Source: CAWEFA01 sp963851385 (GTDB taxonomy: Bacteria > Bacteroidota > Bacteroidia > Bacteroidales > DTGW01). From it: a DNA stretch of 64,000 nucleotides. Under the pieces are notes generated by a model. That model worked only from the letters and a program-made list of their open reading frames with translations, was not told where the DNA came from and did no database searches. The stretch is from assembly GCA_963851385.1 (NCBI GenBank), contig CAWKPE010000033.1, forward strand, positions 124,001 through 188,000, in the 5' to 3' direction. Of this stretch, positions 9,742 through 20,600 are shown one piece after another; the first letter of the stretch is position 1, and each line of letters starts with the position of its first letter. Made by a program: the position numbers and the translations under genes.

Positions 9742-11442
9742 ATGAACATGAATAAAGCAATAATATTTTTCGGTTTATTAATCCTATTTTCAATTACATC
9801 ATGTAAAAAGGATTTTTTAGACAGGTCGCCTTATAATGCAGTGACCACGAGTACATTTTATGTCAATTCTACCCAGGCTTTGGAAGGTTTAACAGCCATA
9901 TATGACGTTTTGCAACGCGAAAACTGGGACTCTCCAATATTGAATTCTGAAATGATGTCAGACGATTGCACTGGTGGCGGTGGAGCTACAGAAACATCGG
10001 GCGCTGAATATGATACTTATTATACCGTTATCACAGATGATAATAATGATATCTGGCAAAATGATTTTCTTGGAATTAACAGGGTTCATCAGTTTTTAGC
10101 AGGAGTTGATAAAGTAATTTGGACTGATGCTGAAAAGAAACAAAACCTGGGCACACAGTATAAAGCTGAAGCAAGGTTTTTAAGGGCCTATTTTTATTTC
10201 GAAGCAGCAAAAGTATTTGGTCATATTCCATTAATCACCTCAGTAATTGCTCCGACAGATGTTCCTAAATATAAGCAAGCGCCTGCTGCTGATGTATATA
10301 ATTTAATTGCAACCGATCTTAAATATGCAATTGATTCACTTGCTGGAATATCTGTGCCCTATTCATCCGCATGGGCAAAAGCAAATGGAGGTAGGGTTAC
10401 AAAATGGGCTGCCGAAGCTCTCTTAGCCAGGGTATACTTGTTTTACACAGGTTATTATGGAACTTCAAGTATTGGTAATATTGTTACTAAAGCCGTTGCA
10501 CAGGCCTATATTGATGATGTGATTGCCAATAGCGGGCACGATTTGGTTAAAAATTATGCTGACTTGTGGTTAGCTTCAAAATTAGAAGGAACCTGGGCTG
10601 GTAAGGATAACATCGAAACCGTTTTTTCAATTAAATATTCAACAACAGGAAATGGTAACTTTAATATAAATGATGGTAGCCGCTGGGAAGTGATGATTGC
10701 TCCAAGGCTTGGAGGAAAAAGAGGTGCACCTTATTATCCTTATGCAAAAGGTTGGGGTTATGGCAATGTAAACAAATCATTATATAATGCTTTTGACACG
10801 GCTGATTTAAGGCGCGATGCATCAATTATCAATTACAATAAAGAATTTGGCGTGGGAGTATATGATAGAGGCGACATAAGCCAGTATACAGGTTATAGCT
10901 GGAAAAAATATTGCCCACTGGGTTCAAAGTCTGGAGATGGAAATGAAGTCGACTCTATTACTTCTTCTGGCGGTAGTTTTATGATTGATAACTACTTTGA
11001 TGAATATGTTGTAAGATATTCTGACGTACTGCTAATGTCGGCTGAATTGCATGTTGATGACAACAATGCATTAGCAACCCAGTATTATAATGAAGTGAGA
11101 GACCGTGGTTTTAATTATGATGGAAAACATTTAAAGACTTCTGTTACAAAAGGTGATATTTTGAATGAAAGAAAGTTAGAATTTGCTTTGGAAGGTTTGC
11201 GTTATTGGGATTTATTGAGAAACGGTGTTTCATCGGCATTGGACACAATTGTAAACAATGCAACGGATTATCCTTTAATCCCAGCCTCTGACTTTATCAG
11301 CGCCGGTTTTGAGGGTTTTTGTAAAATTCCGGAAACCCAAATTACATTATCCAATGGGGCATTAGTGCAAAATGCTTATTGGACAACTGATTTGAGTAAA
11401 ACACCGACATCAAATTATTTACGAGGTTCACAAGACCAATAA
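9742..11442 (+). CDS. SusD/RagB-family starch-binding-like lipoprotein
   Basis: 566 residues. A lipoprotein signal ends in FSITSC (Cys at residue 21), so the mature protein should be lipid-anchored to the outer membrane. The N-terminus KKDFLDRSPYNAVTTSTFY is the usual SusD start. The TPR-like helical core has EARFLRAYFYFEAAKVFGHIP and ends with NERKLEFALEGLRYWDLLR, both strong family signatures. SusD forms the lid of the SusC barrel and binds the incoming glycan. It lies 21 bases behind the susC gene, so the two are surely co-transcribed. A perfect-stem terminator follows 130 bases downstream. Confidence 0.95.
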   Translation: MNMNKAIIFFGLLILFSITSCKKDFLDRSPYNAVTTSTFYVNSTQALEGLTAIYDVLQRENWDSPILNSEMMSDDCTGGGGATETSGAEYDTYYTVITDDNNDIWQNDFLGINRVHQFLAGVDKVIWTDAEKKQNLGTQYKAEARFLRAYFYFEAAKVFGHIPLITSVIAPTDVPKYKQAPAADVYNLIATDLKYAIDSLAGISVPYSSAWAKANGGRVTKWAAEALLARVYLFYTGYYGTSSIGNIVTKAVAQAYIDDVIANSGHDLVKNYADLWLASKLEGTWAGKDNIETVFSIKYSTTGNGNFNINDGSRWEVMIAPRLGGKRGAPYYPYAKGWGYGNVNKSLYNAFDTADLRRDASIINYNKEFGVGVYDRGDISQYTGYSWKKYCPLGSKSGDGNEVDSITSSGGSFMIDNYFDEYVVRYSDVLLMSAELHVDDNNALATQYYNEVRDRGFNYDGKHLKTSVTKGDILNERKLEFALEGLRYWDLLRNGVSSALDTIVNNATDYPLIPASDFISAGFEGFCKIPETQITLSNGALVQNAYWTTDLSKTPTSNYLRGSQDQ

Positions 11443-11573
11443 TATATGAGTTGTTTAAATAATGTATACTTGTTTAACTTTTTAAATAATACTTTAAAGC
11501 AAAACGCTTATTAGGAAAATACTGGTCATCTCATTGATGGTTGTTTTAATTAAGTTAGTAGTTATTTGTTAGT

Positions 11574-11608
11574 AATCAAAGCCTGGGCTTCTGTTTCGGG
11601 CTTTGATT
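11574..11608 (+). terminator. Terminator after the susCD pair
   Basis: AATCAAAGCC (11574-11583) and GGCTTTGATT (11599-11608) form a perfect 10-bp stem with a 15-nt loop, followed by a T-rich tract. The rest of the 328-base gap to the next gene holds only a 30-codon frame at 11663-11755 with no recognisable features. Confidence 0.7.
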
Positions 11609-11814
11609 ATTTTGAACTTTGTTTGGTTAACAAACAAATTTACAGGTCAATTTTAATTAATTATGGAAGAATTACAAAGATTTTATCGTGAATTTTCAAG
11701 ATTAATATACTACCTGGATTGGTTCGGTTTTGAAGAAGAGTCCAGCCTTTTTTAAGCTATCACTTAGAGGTGATGTACTTATTTAAGAATCAAAACTATT
11801 GGAAAATGAGAAAT

Positions 11815-12828
11815 ATGAAACAAATTTTAAGAAGAGTGATTATTAAATTTCTGATTTATGTATTCATTTCTATATTTTTTATATCTTGTTCTTATAAGCA
11901 ACCAAAGATTGGTTTTTTGTTGCCAAACCTTGTTCTAAAACGCTACATTAAAGAAAAAGATTTATTTATTCAAAAAATTAAAGAATTAGGAGGAATAGCA
12001 ACTGTTTTATCAGCAGACAACGATGATAAATTGCAGTTTAACCAAGCCGAAGGTTTACTTACCCAAGGGATAAATGTGCTAGTATTATGCTCAGTAAACG
12101 CCAATACTTCTGCTGCCATAATTAGAGTTGCCCATGCAAAAAATGTTCTGGTTATTGCTTACGATAGATTAGTCCGTAATTGCGATTTAGATTATTTTTT
12201 ATCTTTTGATAACGAAAAGGTAGGTACATTAATGGCTGAGTATGTGACCAAAATAAAACCAAGTGGAAAATATATACTTTTGGGTGGAGACAAAAGTGAC
12301 CAAAATGCAATATGGGTGAAAGGCGGTCAATTAAAAACGTTAGAACCATTTATAAAAGCTGGTAAAATTAGTATTGCATATAATATTTATATTGAAGATT
12401 GGTCTGGAGAAAACGCTAAACATGAGATTCGTAATTATCTTGAGCTTTCTTCAGATACCCCGGATGTTATCCTTTCATCAAACGATGGAATGGCTGCATC
12501 TGTAATTGAATTATTAACAGAATATAATTTGAATAAGACAGTATTAGTTACCGGTCAGGACGCTGATATTGAAGCATGCAGAAACATTGTCAGGGGCAAT
12601 CAGGAGATGACCGTATATAAACCGTTAAAAGATCTGGCATATAAAGCTGCTGAGCTGGCTATAAAAATTGCAAAAAATGAAAAAATAAGTAATGAATGTG
12701 TTTTGGTAAATAATGGGAAAATTGATGTACCGTCAATATTATTGACACCTAAAGTTGTCGATAAGGATAATATAAAATCAACAATAGTTGCTGATGGTTT
12801 TTTTACAGAAGATGAAATAAATAAGTGA
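11815..12828 (+). CDS. XylF-like periplasmic sugar-binding lipoprotein (orphan)
   Basis: The start at 11815 gives MKQILRRVIIKFLIYVFISIFFISC, a lipoprotein signal with a lipobox Cys. Longer starts at 11770 or 11806 are in frame. The body is a type 1 periplasmic binding fold of the xylose/ribose-binding class: IGFLLPNLVLKRYIKEKDLF, a first-domain loop GINVLVLCSVN, VLVIAYDRLV, a hinge region with GGDKSDQNA, and SSNDGMAASVIELL then VTGQDADIEACRNIVRG near the C-terminus. This closely follows the XylF layout (YDRL and GQDA). Normally such proteins feed an ABC transporter, but no permease or ATPase gene is nearby. It may instead hand xylose to a sensor or other carrier, or be an orphan. It lies between susD and GH31, so the locus probably handles xylose. 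Confidence 0.75.
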   Translation: MKQILRRVIIKFLIYVFISIFFISCSYKQPKIGFLLPNLVLKRYIKEKDLFIQKIKELGGIATVLSADNDDKLQFNQAEGLLTQGINVLVLCSVNANTSAAIIRVAHAKNVLVIAYDRLVRNCDLDYFLSFDNEKVGTLMAEYVTKIKPSGKYILLGGDKSDQNAIWVKGGQLKTLEPFIKAGKISIAYNIYIEDWSGENAKHEIRNYLELSSDTPDVILSSNDGMAASVIELLTEYNLNKTVLVTGQDADIEACRNIVRGNQEMTVYKPLKDLAYKAAELAIKIAKNEKISNECVLVNNGKIDVPSILLTPKVVDKDNIKSTIVADGFFTEDEINK

Positions 12829-13021
12829 TAAATAAGAAGAATAAATAATACCAACCGCTATAAAAGGTGAAAACATATTTCTCCAATAAAGTTTTGGTTG
12901 GTTACACGCTAAGGTATTGGTGAATAAGTTAGTTATGGACAATTTAAAAAAATAAACCCGGAGAAGTTTACAGTAATAAAAAACTATAGATTTAACTTTT
13001 AGATAATTTAAATTTTGAAAA

Positions 13022-15445
13022 ATGAAGTTGTTAACTTTTAATTTAAGTATGTCGTTGGTTTTTGTTATTAGCTTAGCAAGCAAAGCACAAACATACCAGA
13101 GAACAGAATTAGGAATAAAAGCAGAAATCAATTCTGTTGAAGTAGAACTGCAGTTCTACAACCCATCAACAGTTAGAGTGCTGAAACATCCCGAAGGCAA
13201 AGCATTTACTAAACAAAGCCTTTCGGTTGTTCAAACACCACGGAAAACCGCATTTAGTGTTAAACAACAAGGAGACGAACTTTCTTTGAAAAGTGAGAAA
13301 CTTCAGATTTCACTGAACCTTAAAAGTGGAAAGGTTTCATTTACAAACAATGAAGTGCACCTTTTGTCTGAAAAAGAATCAGGATGTTCTTTTATCAATT
13401 TTGATGATGCTGGTGCAAAAACGTATACGGTTTCTCAATCATTCATACTTGATAAGGATGAAACCATTTATGGACTTGGTCAACAGCAACAAGGTAAAAT
13501 GTCGAAGCGTAACCTGAAACTCAATATGATCCAGGGAAATACGGATGATTATATTCCTTTATTATTGTCGGTCAAAGGATATGGTCTGTTTTGGGACAAT
13601 TACTCGCCCACCGTTTTTGAAGACAAAACTGATAGCACATATTTCAAATCGGATGTGGGTGAAGGTATCAATTATTATTTTATGTATGGTGGTAATGCCG
13701 ATGGTGTAATAGCCTGTATGCGCAATTTAACCGGTCAGGTGCCCATGTTTCCATTATGGACATATGGCTACTGGCAAAGTAAGGAGCGCTATAAGGGTCA
13801 GGATGAATTAGAGAATGTTGTAAAAAAATACCGGGAATTGGGCGTTCCGCTCGATGGAATTATTCAGGATTGGCAATATTGGGACAATAATTATTTGTGG
13901 AATGCCATGGAATTTCTGAATCCCGATTTTTACAATCCAAAAAAAATGATTGATGACGTGCACGGGCTTAACGCACACATGATTATCTCTGTTTGGCCTT
14001 CCTTTGGACCTCAGACAAAACCATTTAAGGAATTGGAACAGGCAGGTTTGCTCTTTAATTTTATCAACTGGCCTTCATCCGGAACAGCTGGCTGGCCTCC
14101 AAACCTCGATTATCCTTCGGGAGTAAAAGTTTACGATGCTTACAATCCCAAAGCACGAGATATTTATTGGAAATATTTGAATGCCGGATTTTTTTCTATT
14201 GGAATGGATGGTTGGTGGATGGACGATACCGAACCCGAAGACATGTACTTCAAACCCTCGTATTTCGACACAAAAACTTTCCTTGGCTCGTACCGGAAAG
14301 TACGAAATGCTTATCCTTTAATGACGGTTAGCGGCGTTTTTGACCATCAACGTGCAGTTTCTTCCGGTAAACGTGTGTTTATCCTTACCCGCTCCGCATT
14401 TGCCGGGCAGCAACGATATGGAGACAATGTTTGGTCGGGCGATTTAGTAGCATCGTGGGAAGTCTTAAAAAACCAAATTTCCGCCGGTTTAAATTTCTCA
14501 CTTAGCGGTATTCCTTATTGGAACAGCGATATAGGAGGATTTTTTCTCTGGAATTTTAAGAGAAAACTGGATGATCCGGAATATCGCGAACTTTATACCC
14601 GGTGGTTAGAATTTGGAACTTTTTGTCCCATGATGCGTTCCCACGGCACCGACGCTCCTCGTGAAATATATCAGTTTGGTAAAAAAGGTGATAAAGTGTA
14701 CGATGCAATTGAAAAATACATCAACCTGCGCTATATTCTTTTGCCATATATTTATTCATCCTCATGGAATGTAGCCGCCAACCAGTCGAGTATGATGCGC
14801 GCCCTGGTAATGGATTTCGCAGCCGATAAGCAAGCACTGGATATCAACGATGAGTTTATGTTTGGTCATTCATTGCTGGTAAACCCTGTTACTCAGCCTA
14901 TGTATTGGGAAAATCAGGTTAAGGGAGCAGATACCGTAAAAGTTGAAGATTATAGTTTAGTAAGGACAAAAGACGTTTATCTACCCAAAGGAGCCGATTG
15001 GTATGATTTCTGGACAGGCGAGAAATATAATGGTGGCCTAACGGTAAAAAAGGAGGTCCCTCTAGATATAATTCCTTTGTATGTGAAAGCTGGCTCTGTA
15101 TTGCCTGTTGGCCCAAAGGTTCAGTTTGCAACAGAAAAGAAATGGGACAATCTTGAAATACGCGTTTACGAAGGTGCAAATGGAGAATTTACATTATACG
15201 AAGATGAAAACGATAATTACAATTACGAAAAAGGAATTTACTCAACCATTACATTTTCCTGGAACGATAAGCAAAAGTCCTTGACGATTAGCGATCGCAA
15301 AGGGTCTTTTCCCGGAATGCTTTTAGACCGCAAGTTTAATATCGTTATTGTTGGCAAAAACAAAGGAACAGGTGCTGGATTAACTGAAAAATTCGACAAG
15401 GTGGTGAACTATTCTGGAAAGAAAGCCATAATTAGTAAAAATTGA
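13022..15445 (+). CDS. GH31 glycosidase, probable alpha-xylosidase
   Basis: 807 residues with a signal peptide (about 1-22). An N-terminal beta-sandwich (to about 235) contains IYGLGQQQQGKM, the loop shaping the active site. The (alpha/beta)8 barrel follows with WTYGYWQSKERY and DGIIQDWQYW. The nucleophile is Asp401 in WWMDDTEPE, and the acid/base is Asp474 in the motif WSGD. The barrel ends with LSGIPYWNSDIGGF and MMRSHG. Two C-terminal beta domains close the protein. This pattern matches bacterial alpha-xylosidases that remove xylose from xyloglucan oligosaccharides, rather than the alpha-glucosidases with WMDMNE. No PA14 insert is evident. The soluble signal peptide suggests a periplasmic location. 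It is followed 55 bases later by the GH27 gene. Confidence 0.85.
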   Translation: MKLLTFNLSMSLVFVISLASKAQTYQRTELGIKAEINSVEVELQFYNPSTVRVLKHPEGKAFTKQSLSVVQTPRKTAFSVKQQGDELSLKSEKLQISLNLKSGKVSFTNNEVHLLSEKESGCSFINFDDAGAKTYTVSQSFILDKDETIYGLGQQQQGKMSKRNLKLNMIQGNTDDYIPLLLSVKGYGLFWDNYSPTVFEDKTDSTYFKSDVGEGINYYFMYGGNADGVIACMRNLTGQVPMFPLWTYGYWQSKERYKGQDELENVVKKYRELGVPLDGIIQDWQYWDNNYLWNAMEFLNPDFYNPKKMIDDVHGLNAHMIISVWPSFGPQTKPFKELEQAGLLFNFINWPSSGTAGWPPNLDYPSGVKVYDAYNPKARDIYWKYLNAGFFSIGMDGWWMDDTEPEDMYFKPSYFDTKTFLGSYRKVRNAYPLMTVSGVFDHQRAVSSGKRVFILTRSAFAGQQRYGDNVWSGDLVASWEVLKNQISAGLNFSLSGIPYWNSDIGGFFLWNFKRKLDDPEYRELYTRWLEFGTFCPMMRSHGTDAPREIYQFGKKGDKVYDAIEKYINLRYILLPYIYSSSWNVAANQSSMMRALVMDFAADKQALDINDEFMFGHSLLVNPVTQPMYWENQVKGADTVKVEDYSLVRTKDVYLPKGADWYDFWTGEKYNGGLTVKKEVPLDIIPLYVKAGSVLPVGPKVQFATEKKWDNLEIRVYEGANGEFTLYEDENDNYNYEKGIYSTITFSWNDKQKSLTISDRKGSFPGMLLDRKFNIVIVGKNKGTGAGLTEKFDKVVNYSGKKAIISKN

Positions 15446-15500
15446 AAAAGTGTTGAAATGCAACTTTCTAAAAGTTCAATATTTTAATTCAAAAAATTAA

Positions 15501-17327
15501 GTGAAAATGGGGGGAAATCATTTGTATAAATTCCTAATAATTGCATTGGTTCTTACATCTTGCACCAATAAAAACTATGATAAAGAATTTTATAACTGGT
15601 GTCAGACTCCTCCCATGGGTTGGAACAGTTGGGACTGTTATGGCCCTACGGTTAATGAACAGGAAGTTAAAGCAAATGTCGATTATATGGCCAAGTATCT
15701 TAAAAAGTATGGTTGGGAATATATTGTTATAGATATTCGTTGGTATGTTGAAAATGATAAATCGCATGGCTATAACGAAAGCGACGCGAAAAAAGCAATA
15801 GATAAGTATGGCAGGTTTTTACCTGCCGAAATCCGTTTTCCTTCGTCAGCTAACGGAAAGGGTTTTAAACCTCTGGCCGATTATATTCATGAAAAGGGTT
15901 TAAAGTTTGGCTTCCACATTATGCGTGGAATACCTAAAATGGCTGTGGAAAAAAACACACCAGTATTGGGAAGCAAAGCAACTGCAAAAGAGATATACAG
16001 CACCGATTCACTTTGTCAGTGGTTAGGCAATATGTATTCGGTAGATGCTAAGAAAAAAGGTGCCCAGGAATACTATAATTCACTTATGTCTCTTTATGCT
16101 TCGTGGGATGTTGACTTTATAAAAATTGATGATTTGTCACGTACATACCATCAGGCTGAAATTGAAATGATAAGAAAAGCAATAGATAATTGTGGCCGTC
16201 AGATAGTGTTAAGTACATCTCCAGGTGAAACACCGATTGAAAGAGCAGCACATGTGAGTACTCACGCCAATATGTGGCGTATTATTGACGACTTCTGGGA
16301 TAACTGGTCGCAACTAAATGAACATTTTGCTTTGTTCGAAAAGTGGATTCCCTATATGGGACCAGGCCATTGGCCTGATGGTGACATGCTTCCGTTGGGA
16401 AGGATTGGTATCCGAGCTGAAAGAGGAGATAACCGAATGAGTCAGTTTACTAGGGATGAACAATATACACTCATGTCACTCTTTGCTATTTGCAGATCCC
16501 CATTGATGTTTGGAGGCAATCTTCCCGATAACGATGAATTTACCTTAGGCTTACTTACTAATGATGATATTCTTAATATCTTGAATAATAGCACAAATAA
16601 TAGGTTGATTTTAAATAATGGCGACAGGAAAATATGGGCGGCAGACGACTTGAACAGTAAAGATAAATATGTTGCTGTTTTTTGTACTTCCGATGAACAG
16701 CCTATTGATGATTCTTTGGCAGTTTATAACAGCAAACTGGTTACTTTTAAACAGGGTGAACAGAGTGTAGATATAAAAGTAAGTATCAATTCCTCAAAAA
16801 AACTTTATCTGGTCGTTAGCGATGGCGGAAATGGCAATAATTGGGACCATGCCGATTGGATAGAACCTATAATTAAAGGGGAAAAAGGTACATTGAAACT
16901 AACGGACATTCCATGGGTAAAGGCTACAGCAGATTGGGGAAATGTACAAATAAACAAATCCATCGCAGGAAATAATCTGAAACTTGGAGATATCGAATAT
17001 AAGAATGGGATTGGAACTCATGCTAGTTCAATGATAGAATTTGACATTCCTGAAGGTTATGATACTTTCTCAGCAAAAGCTGGCCTAGACAAAGAGTGCG
17101 TAGACCATTCCGAGGGCGTTACGGTAAAATTCCATGTATTTTCACAATATCCGACGGTTGCAGGCCCACAAGATTCAATAAAAGTAAGCTTTCCTTTTGA
17201 ACAAATAAGTTTAAAAGGTTCACATAAGATTTATGATGTATGGGCTAAGAAAAATTTGGGCTACTTTTCAAATGAGATATCGCTTTATGTAAGGAATCAC
17301 GGAGTAAGGTTAATTAAAATTCACTGA
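15501..17327 (+). CDS. GH27 lipoprotein (alpha-galactosidase/beta-L-arabinopyranosidase type) with NPCBM domain
   Basis: 608 residues with a lipobox (LVLTSC, Cys21). The GH27 barrel begins with TPPMGWNSWDCYG (36-48). The nucleophile is Asp210 in DFIKIDD. The acid/base is probably Asp264 in MWRIIDDFWDNW, by alignment with human alpha-galactosidase A. PGHWPDGDMLPLG and the motif RSPLMFGGNLP are also typical. After a small beta domain, the C-terminal ~150 residues (from about 465, with NKSIAGNNLKLGDIEYKNGI then GTHASSMIEFDIPEGYDTF) match an NPCBM/CBM51 galactose-binding-like domain. The lipid anchor suggests a membrane-bound periplasmic or surface enzyme removing terminal alpha-galactose or beta-arabinopyranose. 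It is co-directional with GH31 and likely in one operon. Confidence 0.85.
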   Translation: MKMGGNHLYKFLIIALVLTSCTNKNYDKEFYNWCQTPPMGWNSWDCYGPTVNEQEVKANVDYMAKYLKKYGWEYIVIDIRWYVENDKSHGYNESDAKKAIDKYGRFLPAEIRFPSSANGKGFKPLADYIHEKGLKFGFHIMRGIPKMAVEKNTPVLGSKATAKEIYSTDSLCQWLGNMYSVDAKKKGAQEYYNSLMSLYASWDVDFIKIDDLSRTYHQAEIEMIRKAIDNCGRQIVLSTSPGETPIERAAHVSTHANMWRIIDDFWDNWSQLNEHFALFEKWIPYMGPGHWPDGDMLPLGRIGIRAERGDNRMSQFTRDEQYTLMSLFAICRSPLMFGGNLPDNDEFTLGLLTNDDILNILNNSTNNRLILNNGDRKIWAADDLNSKDKYVAVFCTSDEQPIDDSLAVYNSKLVTFKQGEQSVDIKVSINSSKKLYLVVSDGGNGNNWDHADWIEPIIKGEKGTLKLTDIPWVKATADWGNVQINKSIAGNNLKLGDIEYKNGIGTHASSMIEFDIPEGYDTFSAKAGLDKECVDHSEGVTVKFHVFSQYPTVAGPQDSIKVSFPFEQISLKGSHKIYDVWAKKNLGYFSNEISLYVRNHGVRLIKIH

Positions 17328-17502
17328 TGTTGAGTAGATAGAAAAAATATTTAAAAAAAACGATAATACATCAACGTTGTAAATTGCAGAAGAGAAAGGC
17401 GCAGGTTTGAGATAATCATTTGTTCAGATTTTATTGACATACATCAAGCCAAAATTTGGGTTGTAAATGAGGAAGGAATAGGTAGCGAGTTTAAGTGTGC
17501 AT

Positions 17503-17537
17503 AGCCAAAAAGTTTGAAATATACCTTCCTTTTGGCT
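17503..17537 (+). terminator. Weak hairpin downstream of GH27
   Basis: AGCCAAAA (17503-17510) and TTTTGGCT (17530-17537) form a perfect 8-bp stem with a 19-nt loop. The large loop and absence of a U-run make its role uncertain. The rest of the 351-base gap holds the promoter candidate for the sensor gene and nothing else that I recognise. Confidence 0.3.
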
Positions 17538-17584
17538 TAAATAACCAAAGACTTCTCTTTATTCATGATTAAAAATTTCTTATC

Positions 17585-17617
17585 TTTAATAGACATAAGA
17601 ACTGATCGTTAAATTTG
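17585..17617 (+). promoter_or_regulatory. Candidate Bacteroidota promoter for the sensor gene
   Basis: TAAATTTG at 17610-17617 matches the -7 consensus TAnnTTTG. TTTA at 17585-17588, 21 bases upstream, approximates the -33 box. The start codon follows 61 bases after the -7 box. Confidence 0.4.
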
Positions 17618-17678
17618 ATAAAAAGATTTTACCTTATTAAATAATTGATAAGTTTTTATTGAAACTTAAAATTTAACA

Positions 17679-20600
17679 ATGAAAATAGCGCTTCTATATT
17701 TCGCTTCTTTATTTACTTTTTTGAGCACTTTTGCCCAAACTGAGGAGATGGCCTTTAAAAACCTGACTACAAACATGGGTTTGTCGCATGGCGATGTATG
17801 GTGTTTTTGCCAGGACCATGAAGGCTATATTTGGATTGGTACTACCGATGGTTTAAATAAATATGATGGTACCAGATTCACTGTTTATAAATACAATCAG
17901 AAAGATTCCACTTCAATATTAAGTAGTTATATTTATTGTATCTATGAAGACAAACAAAATAACCTTTGGATTGGAGTTTTGAACGGTTTATGTAAATACA
18001 ACCGTGATAATGATAATTTTGAAAGAATTAATTATAATGATAACCATAATATTAAATTTAATCATTCAGTAAATGTGGTATTTGAGGATAATAGCAATAA
18101 CCTTTGGATAGGAACTAACAGTGGCACGTTTTTACTCGACAGAGAAAACAAACGGTTTACGAACTGCTTTGAAAATACTTACAACAAAGTAGCTTTGACT
18201 TATTGCAGGGATATATGCCAGGATAAAAACGGAATGCTTTGGATTTCGTTTTTGAATGGAGCGAATACAGAGAACGGGGGGCTAATAAAATATAACCCTG
18301 TTACAAAGGCCATTACACGGCTCAATACACAACATCCGGAAATAAAATTAAAAGAAAATTTAATCTCATGCTTACTGGTTGATAACCAGAATAATCTTTG
18401 GATTGGATATGATTCAAACGGTCTAGATGTGTTCAATATACAAACAAATACAATTGCAAGTTATAAGAATATTATTAAAGACCCTAATTCTATAAGCAGT
18501 AATACTTTATACTCAATTGTACAAAATAAGGAAGGGAAAATAATTATTGGCACAGATGGAGGAGGGATAAATGTTTTCGACCCCAATACAAAATTATTTT
18601 GCCCATATACAACATCAAAATCGGAGCTATTAAGCAATGTTGTTCATAAGGTATACATCAGTCACGATGGAATTTTATGGATTGGCTGCTGGGGGAAAGG
18701 GGTAAGTATTTATGATAAGCGTTTTGAAAGGTTTACATTTTATAGCCAAAATAAACCTGACAATAATTCATTAAATAACAATAATATTACCTGTTTTACT
18801 GAAGATTTAAAAGGGAATATTTGGATAGCAACGGATGGCGGAGGAATTAATTTGTTTAATCCATCGAAAAGAAGTTTTACAAAATATAAAAGCGACAGTA
18901 TAAATAATCAGTCATTAACCAACAATAAAGTTCTTGCTCTTAGTATAGACAATAAAGGTGGTTTATGGGCAGGTATGTGGCAAGGGGGATTAAACTATTT
19001 TAAAATTGATGGCGAAAAGCTTATTTTAAAGAGAAAATATGATATTTTAGATAAAACCGATAAGGAAAGCAATAGTATTTTTAGGCTATATATTGATAAA
19101 AATAACGAATTATGGATAGGAAGTTATTCAAACGGGGCATATCAAGTTTGATACTTCTACTGTTAAATTTATATCAATTAAAACTTGCACTGGGAACTAA
19201 CTTCAATACAATACCATATAGGATATATATTGTGATTCATACAATGATGTATGGTTTGCCACGGAAACTACGGTTTGATAAGACAAACCGAAAATCAGGA
19301 AAATTCGAAATATTTTTACATGATGAAAAAGACAGCTCAAGCTTACTTAATAACTCAATAAATGTTGTTTTTGAAGACAGTAAAAAACGTTTATGGCTGG
19401 GTGGTAATGAATGTGGATTAAATCTTTTTAACCGTAAACTAAATCTTTTACCCATTATACTACTGAACAGGGTTTGCCAGATAATTCAATTGTAGGGATA
19501 TTGGAAGATGATCATGGTAATCTATGGGTTAGTAGTCATAACGGTATTTCAAAGGCAACTATTGACTCAATTCATGGAAAACTAAAACTTACATTCAGAA
19601 ATTATACAGCTCAGGATGGATTGCAAGGGAAAGTTTTTAATCGATGTGCTTATTTTAAAAGCAGAACCGGCGAAATGTATTTTGGTGGCCTTAACGGTTT
19701 TAATGCATTTCATCCGGATAGTATAAAAGATAATAGCTGTATACCACTGGTTCATATTACAGATTTTTTATTGTTTAATAAACCTGTAATAGTTGGGGCA
19801 AAAAGTTCGCCTCTGAATAAACATATTTCGCAAACAAAAAAATTAGTGTTAAATTATGATCAATCTGTATTTACATTCCGCTTTATTGCATTAAACTATA
19901 TCTTCAGCGAAAAGAACCAATATGCCTATATAATGGAAGGTTTTGAGAAAGACTGGAATTATGTAGGCAATAAAAGAGAGGCTACATACACAAACCTTGA
20001 TCCGGGAGAATATACATTCAGGGTCAAGGCTTCCAACAACGATGGGATATGGAACGAAGAAGGCACTTCAATCAAAATCATTATTCTGCCCCCATGGTGG
20101 AAAACCTGGTGGTTTAAATTAATGTTGGCCTCAATTATTATCTTTTTTCTGACCTATGCATTATTCAAATTCATTGATAAAATTAATCGTTTGGCAAACC
20201 AGACAATTTTAGATGAACGAAACCAGTTAAAAACTTTAATCAACAATATGCCTGATCATATATTTATCAAGGATATTAAATCACGTTTTATTATTCTTAA
20301 CGAAAGTTCTGTTAAGATTATGGGAGGTAAAAATGAAAAAGATTTTATTAATAAAACTGACTTTGATTTTTATCCAAAAGAAACCGCAGACAAATTTTTT
20401 AAACAGGAACAGGAAATTATTAACACCGGCCTTCCATTAATAAATGAAGAAAGCACTCGAAATATAAATGGACAGGAAATGTTTTTTTCAACAACCAAAT
20501 GCCCGATAATTAATCAAAAAGGTGAAACCATAGGATTGGTAGGAATAGTAAGTGATATTACAGCTAAAAAAATTGCACAGCTCGAAATTGAAAAACAAAG

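Noticed and set aside
9578..9793. Minus-strand frame across the susC-susD junction
   Set aside because: Antisense to two clearly coding genes, with no motif.
11663..11755. 30-codon frame between susD and the XylF-like gene
   Set aside because: No signal peptide, motif or ribosome site; it lies after a terminator and may be chance.
12850..12902. ACCAACC/GGTTGGT inverted repeat before GH31
   Set aside because: Only 7 bp with a 39-base loop; too weak to call a terminator or operator.
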